DNA of 9,801 bases, from positions 1 to 9,801 of the forward strand of contig CAIPTQ010000270.1 in assembly GCA_903868035.1 (NCBI GenBank), in the 5' to 3' direction. This DNA comes from an uncultured Phycisphaerales bacterium. GTDB taxonomy: Bacteria > Planctomycetota > Phycisphaerae > WQYP01. Numbering within the stretch: position 1 is the stretch's first letter; the number at the start of each line of letters is the position of its first letter. The notes beneath the pieces are model-generated. The model was not told the DNA's origin, ran no database searches, and worked only from the letters and a program-made list of their open reading frames with translations. The position numbers and the translations under genes are program-made. Shown piece by piece: positions 5,950 to 9,801 of the stretch.

Positions 5950-7056
5950 TTATCCGGGGGTCCCTGTCGATCCGTCTCCGGGAGTCCCGGTGAACACGTC
6001 GATCCTGGCCATTGCCTCCGGCGCCAGATCCTTGATCAAATCCACAAAGTTCATCGTCACCAGACGCTTGGCCCGCTGCATGAAAATCGGCACCGGGCTG
6101 GTCGGCTCATACTGCGCGTAATACTCGCAAATCTTGTCCAGCACGCGGATTACATCCGAGCGGCTGGCGATTTCACCGGTCAGCGCCACCCCCCCGCCGG
6201 ACCGCGCCGGACCGCCCCCGCCTCCGCCGGCTTCCGCCGCCGCCCCGTCCGCCGCGGCGGGCGCCTCCCCGATGCCCCGCTTGGCCAGTTGTTCCTGCAC
6301 CACCCCCTGCAGCAGTTGCAGCACGTCCTTCAGGCCGGTCATGTCCGGACCCTGTCCGGCCCCGATTTTTTCCGTCAGGGCCGCGTCCACGCCGGTTAAT
6401 AAATCAATAATCTCCCCCACGGTCGCCTGCAGCGCCTGGAGATGCTCCACGGCGGTGTCCTCGAATGCCGCCTCGATGAGCTTCATGTCCGGCGGCGGCG
6501 CGGCCTGCTGGCCTTCCTTGGCCGGGGGCGGCGGCACCTCGCCCTTGGCGATCTGAATATCGCGGTAGCTGAAGCGCCCCACCCGCTTGGAATCGGTGAG
6601 CACAGCCTCGCGCACGCGCAGCTTGAACTTGCAGATGTCCGCCGCCGAGCCGTCGCCGTCGAACCCCTTGAGGATGTTCACCCGGATCATCGGGTCGTTG
6701 TTGTCCGTCGGATCCAGCTTGGGATGGAACTGGTCCCAGAGCTGCGCGATGAACCCCTTGACCAGCGCCACGCCGTCGCGGAACCCGGCCAGGCCGTCCA
6801 CCTTCAGCAGCGCCGTCGTCAGGATCATGGCCACCCGTAGGTCGCGGGTTTTTTCGAAAAGCTCCAGCGCGGCCTTTTTGACCTCGGGGAACTCCGGCTC
6901 CTCGCCGGGCTTGACCTCGTCGCCCATCACCGATTCGGGCGTGCCCTGCGCCAGTTTTTCGAGCGCAAAATAGGCCGGGTCGAACTCCACGTCCGCGCCC
7001 GCCGGCGCGTCGGCTGAAATCTCCTTCAGCAGGGCATCCACATCGATCACGCTCAT
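5950..7056 (-). CDS. tssA: T6SS assembly/cap protein TssA (ImpA N-terminal domain)
   Basis: TssA proteins prime and coordinate polymerisation of the Hcp tube and TssBC sheath; different classes stay at the baseplate or cap the distal end. The 368-residue protein has the ImpA N-terminal domain at about 5-160 (DLRVAMILTTALLKVDGLAGF at 72-92 in part, then LWDQFHPKLDP at 106-116 and NDPMIRVNIL at 120-129). A helical middle part follows (about 190-260), then a Pro/Ala/Gly-rich linker with a run of six glycines (263-290). A compact C-terminal domain (about 297-350) holds EPTSPVPIFMQRAKRLVTMNF, typical of the P. aeruginosa TssA1-like class. The tail carries TGTPG twice (356-360, 364-368). The start ATG at 7054-7056 has GGAGG at 7061-7065, 4 nt upstream; the longer in-frame start at 7158 adds only Arg/Pro-rich residues overlapping the previous gene and is rejected. 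It begins 28 nt after the haemagglutinin-type gene. Confidence 0.95.
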   Translation of the reverse strand: MSVIDVDALLKEISADAPAGADVEFDPAYFALEKLAQGTPESVMGDEVKPGEEPEFPEVKKAALELFEKTRDLRVAMILTTALLKVDGLAGFRDGVALVKGFIAQLWDQFHPKLDPTDNNDPMIRVNILKGFDGDGSAADICKFKLRVREAVLTDSKRVGRFSYRDIQIAKGEVPPPPAKEGQQAAPPPDMKLIEAAFEDTAVEHLQALQATVGEIIDLLTGVDAALTEKIGAGQGPDMTGLKDVLQLLQGVVQEQLAKRGIGEAPAAADGAAAEAGGGGGGPARSGGGVALTGEIASRSDVIRVLDKICEYYAQYEPTSPVPIFMQRAKRLVTMNFVDLIKDLAPEAMARIDVFTGTPGDGSTGTPG

Positions 7057-7084
7057 GCGTCCTCCAATCCACGCCGGAGCCGGT

Positions 7085-9801
7085 TTATTTGGGCGCGGCC
7101 GCCGGCGGCGCCGGGGTGACGGCCACGTTGTTGACCGCGCGCGTGCTGGGGCCTTCAATCATCTGCGTGAAGGTGTCCACGGCAATGCTGGCGCGGAAGC
7201 GGGAAAGGATCATATTCCGCGAACCATTGTATTCGATCGACGTCAGCGTGAGCAGCTTGACCTGCTGGAGCAGGTCGCGAATCTGGTTCAGATAATCCAG
7301 CGCCTGGGCCAGCTTGGGATTATCCTTTTCATGGGCCTCGAGATAGCCGCGGAAGTCCGCCGGGGCGGCCTGGTTATTGGCCGCCCGATCGATCGCCCAC
7401 GCCTCTTCGATCACCTTGGACACATCCATGTAAGCATATACTTTTTTGCCATTCTCCATCACGATATTGCCATTTTCATCGAGCTTGTACATCAGTTTCC
7501 GCGCCGCATCGAGCACCGACATAATCGGCGAATACGGCAGACGGTTGACGACCACCCTAAATTGTTCCGGGCCTGGATCCAGCGCCTGGGGCACATCGTC
7601 ATACAGGCCCCGGCCCAGCAGCAGTTCCAGCAACTCGCTGGTATCCATGTCCCGGGCGTAAATCCCGATGTCTTTCAGGTATTCCAGCATCGCGCCCGAA
7701 ATCGCCTGCCCCACCTCCGGCGCGTTGGGCGGCATGTCCATGTTCGGGGCGCGCTGGGGCACCGGGATGTTCCCGTTCACCAGGATGTCCCGCACGTTCC
7801 GCACCACCGTCAGCGGCGGCAACGGACTGCCCGGGTCCACAAACTCCGTCAGCGACGGCAGCGGACTCTGGCTCATAAACAACAAATCATTGGAAATGTT
7901 CGCCCCGGTGATGTTCGGGAACCACTGGGTGGCATGCGCCGCGTTAGGCACCCCGAACCGGAACTTCTGCGGGACATACCCCGCGGGCGGAGTCCCGGGG
8001 CCAACCACATGGATATACCCGAGGAACGAGACCGGATTCACCGTCGCATAGCCGGCCAGCGGCGCCGGCAGCACAAAGGTGCCCAGGCCCAGGGCGAAGA
8101 TGTCCGCGCCCGTGTCCTGCGGCAGCGAACCTCCCGCCACCGCACCGGGGATCCGGTTCTGCAGCGTGATCGTGCCGCGGGGCGTCGTGCCCGCCACCAC
8201 CACCAGGTGGCCTTCCGTGTTCACGTCGCCCAGCCGCACGGCCGTGGGCGCATTGCCCCCATTCTTGGCCCAGATCAGCAGCGAGGCCTGCGTGGTCGGA
8301 TCGGCGAACGTCACGTCGTTCTTCGAGGCATCATAGACCGTCAGTTTTTCGTTCTCGGTGAACTCCACCGTGTTGTTGGCCACGATGATCAGGTCGCCGT
8401 TATTGATGACCGTCGCGTGGTCCGACAACGACCGCGTCCCATTGGCGGCGGACGCGAACCGCACGCTGTTGACGTACATCGTGCCGCCCAAAATCACCAG
8501 GCCGTCGGCACGGATCACCAGATCGCCAATCTCCGTCCCGTAAAATCCGACCGCCCCCACCTGGATGCTCGGCGACGTCACGTCGGACGCCGTCGCGGAG
8601 GAGATGAGCGTCAAATTCTGGCCGGCCCCGACGATGTTGGCCAGCATGATGCCCCCGGTGCCGGTCGTTTGCAGCGTCGTGCCGCCGGCCAATGTCAGGA
8701 GACCCGCAATCGAGATCGCCCCACCCGCCGTGGCATTGCCCGCCAGGCTGGCCGTGCCGGCGAACGTCAGGTTCGTGAGCGCCGACATGTTGCCGCTGAC
8801 CGCGGCATTCCCCTGCACCAGCACGCCGCCGCCGGTGGACGCCATATTGCCCGTCAGGCTCAGCGGCCCGGTGAAGGTGATCGAGCCGCCAGCCAGCACA
8901 TTGCCGTTGATGGCGGTCATGGCGGACCCGATCCCGCCGGACACAATGGTCGTGCCGGCATATAGGTTCCCGGTCATGTTCGCTCCGCCCGCCAGGGTGA
9001 TCGACGACAACGTGCCCGCGGATAGATTGGCCCCGGAGGTCATGGTGACCGGTCCGGTGATCACAATCGACCCGGTGGCATTGATGCCGCCGCTGGCCGA
9101 GAAGCCGCCGCCCACCGTCACATTGCCCAGGGCTACTATGGACCCGATGCCACTGACGGTGCCCGTGACATTGATCGAACTGGTGGTGCTCGTGAACAGC
9201 GCGCCGAGGCTGGCACTGCCGTTAACCGTGGCGGCCCCCGTGATCGTGACCACCGCGGTCGTGGTCAGCCCGCTGGCCACCGTCAGCAAGGAGCCGGTCA
9301 TCGCCCCATTGACATGGACATTCGCCGCCGTCAGCACGATCGCCGACGCGCTGGATGTGCCGTTGAACGTCAGATCACCCGTGTTGACCGTCAGCGTCAA
9401 CGGGTTGTTATTGGTGTTGATTCCCGTCACGCTCAGCGCCGTGGCGTTGGTCAGCAGCAGCGAACCGGAAATGTTCGCCGACAGCGTGCCGACCTGATTC
9501 GCCGACGGCAGGGTGAATGTGCCGGTGCCCGCCAGCGTCAGCGTCCCCGCCGTCATAATGCCGCCGGTCTGATTGACGCCCGCGCCTGTCAGGCTGACCG
9601 AACCCGTGCCCGCGGCAATCGAGCTGGCCAGTGTTATCAAGCCATTGCTGTGATTGATCGTCACGCTGGCGTTCGACGTGGTGATCGGACTGCCCGTGCC
9701 CAGCGTAAACAACCCGTTGGATGAACTGAAGAACCCATTGGACGCATTCACCGGCGCCAGCAGCGACACCGCGCCCGTCCCGCCATTGATCGTCGCCGAC
9801 A
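7085..9801 (-). CDS. Filamentous-haemagglutinin-type beta-helix surface protein, N-terminus outside window
   Basis: A large protein, open to the right edge; 904 residues are visible and the true start lies beyond it (numbering here is from the in-frame GTG at 9767-9769). Residues up to about 390 are Gly/Ser/Thr/Ala/Asn-rich with recurring short strands of the form SITFTGPLSLTGN and GSIVITGPVTMTSG, as expected for a right-handed beta-helix in filamentous haemagglutinins, two-partner-secretion exoproteins and autotransporter passengers. Residues about 391-676 are still strand-rich but not repetitive (GDLVIRADGLVILGG, GDLIIVANNTVEF). The last 218 residues (7085-7741) are mainly helical and charged, with no domain I recognise, and end in a Pro/Ala tail. 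No autotransporter barrel, LPXTG or CDI-type toxin domain is seen. No cysteine occurs in the visible part, common in exported passengers. Role inferred: exported adhesin or surface-layer protein. Its transporter is not in the window. A link with the T6SS is suggested only by strand and the 28-nt spacing to tssA. Confidence 0.8.
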   Translation of the reverse strand, partial: SATINGGTGAVSLLAPVNASNGFFSSSNGLFTLGTGSPITTSNASVTINHSNGLITLASSIAAGTGSVSLTGAGVNQTGGIMTAGTLTLAGTGTFTLPSANQVGTLSANISGSLLLTNATALSVTGINTNNNPLTLTVNTGDLTFNGTSSASAIVLTAANVHVNGAMTGSLLTVASGLTTTAVVTITGAATVNGSASLGALFTSTTSSINVTGTVSGIGSIVALGNVTVGGGFSASGGINATGSIVITGPVTMTSGANLSAGTLSSITLAGGANMTGNLYAGTTIVSGGIGSAMTAINGNVLAGGSITFTGPLSLTGNMASTGGGVLVQGNAAVSGNMSALTNLTFAGTASLAGNATAGGAISIAGLLTLAGGTTLQTTGTGGIMLANIVGAGQNLTLISSATASDVTSPSIQVGAVGFYGTEIGDLVIRADGLVILGGTMYVNSVRFASAANGTRSLSDHATVINNGDLIIVANNTVEFTENEKLTVYDASKNDVTFADPTTQASLLIWAKNGGNAPTAVRLGDVNTEGHLVVVAGTTPRGTITLQNRIPGAVAGGSLPQDTGADIFALGLGTFVLPAPLAGYATVNPVSFLGYIHVVGPGTPPAGYVPQKFRFGVPNAAHATQWFPNITGANISNDLLFMSQSPLPSLTEFVDPGSPLPPLTVVRNVRDILVNGNIPVPQRAPNMDMPPNAPEVGQAISGAMLEYLKDIGIYARDMDTSELLELLLGRGLYDDVPQALDPGPEQFRVVVNRLPYSPIMSVLDAARKLMYKLDENGNIVMENGKKVYAYMDVSKVIEEAWAIDRAANNQAAPADFRGYLEAHEKDNPKLAQALDYLNQIRDLLQQVKLLTLTSIEYNGSRNMILSRFRASIAVDTFTQMIEGPSTRAVNNVAVTPAPPAAAPK
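8600..9801 (-). repeat. Degenerate beta-helix repeat region coding for the surface protein's passenger
   Basis: This segment codes for roughly 400 residues of imperfect repeats, each with one or more short alternating strands such as TITGAATVNG, SIVITGPVTM, SITFTGPLSL, NLTFAGTASLAG and SIAGLLTLAGG, separated by Gly/Asn turns. Repeat units look about 15-25 residues long but vary, so they are conserved as a fold and not as exact DNA copies. The region continues past the right edge of the window. Confidence 0.7.

Noticed and set aside
5950..7158. Longer tssA starting at 7158
   Set aside because: The extra 34 residues are Arg/Pro-rich, overlap the previous gene and lack a ribosome binding site, whereas the ATG at 7056 has GGAGG nearby and starts the family sequence.
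7085..7741. Contact-dependent-inhibition toxin tip on the haemagglutinin-type protein
   Set aside because: No recognised VENN-type border, toxin motif or small immunity gene follows; the next gene is tssA after 28 nt.
7055..8965. 636-codon plus-strand open frame opposite the surface protein gene
   Set aside because: Its product is low-complexity and rich in Arg, His, Gly and Gln, the usual mirror of a high-GC repeat-coding gene; the minus-strand frame has coherent beta-helix structure and a proper end before tssA.

Overview
This window is most of the sheath, tube and baseplate half of a type VI secretion system (T6SS) locus from a high-GC Gram-negative bacterium. All eight supported genes lie on the minus strand, so transcription runs from high to low coordinates. 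In that order they are: a large filamentous-haemagglutinin-type surface protein (7085-9801, start outside the window), tssA (5950-7056), tssB (5279-5779), tssC (3785-5275), two different hcp genes (3146-3652 and 2531-3034), tagJ/impE (1677-2504), tssE (1172-1675) and tssF (1-1179, end outside the window). No RNA gene, CRISPR array, insertion sequence or transposase was seen.

The order tssA-B-C-hcp-tagJ-E-F matches, as far as I recall, the Pseudomonas aeruginosa H1-T6SS cluster (subtype i3), where tssG, clpV and vgrG follow. Two things differ: hcp is duplicated, and a giant beta-helix surface protein sits immediately upstream of tssA. The sequence does not fix the taxon. Gram-negative is required by T6SS biology. 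A proteobacterium or a PVC-group bacterium (Verrucomicrobia/Kiritimatiellae-like) would both fit, and I would not rely on either guess.

How the genes work together: TssB and TssC form the contractile sheath. Hcp rings stack inside it as the expelled tube. TssE and TssF (with TssG) belong to the baseplate on which the tube and sheath are built. TssA caps and primes sheath/tube polymerisation. TagJ binds TssB and modulates ClpV-driven recycling of the contracted sheath. The membrane complex (TssJLM), TssK, TssG, ClpV and VgrG are not in this window.

Regulation: tssC, tssE and tssF are tightly coupled to the genes before them (3-nt gap, 1-nt gap, 8-nt overlap), and tagJ follows the second hcp after 26 nt. 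Longer gaps surround tssA/tssB (170 nt), tssC/hcp (132 nt) and hcp/hcp (111 nt), and each holds a candidate structured element. The tssA-tssB gap carries post-tssA hairpins, a sigma70-like promoter, an 8-bp direct repeat at 22-nt spacing and a 7-bp dyad. The hcp-hcp gap carries a perfect 15-bp inverted repeat. These suggest that the tssB-onward unit and the hcp genes are expressed at levels set separately from tssA.

The most interesting points are the haemagglutinin-type protein abutting tssA, the two diverged hcp genes separated by a perfect stem-loop, the Cys/His cluster in the first Hcp, and the regulatory layout before tssB. The core T6SS genes themselves look ordinary and intact.
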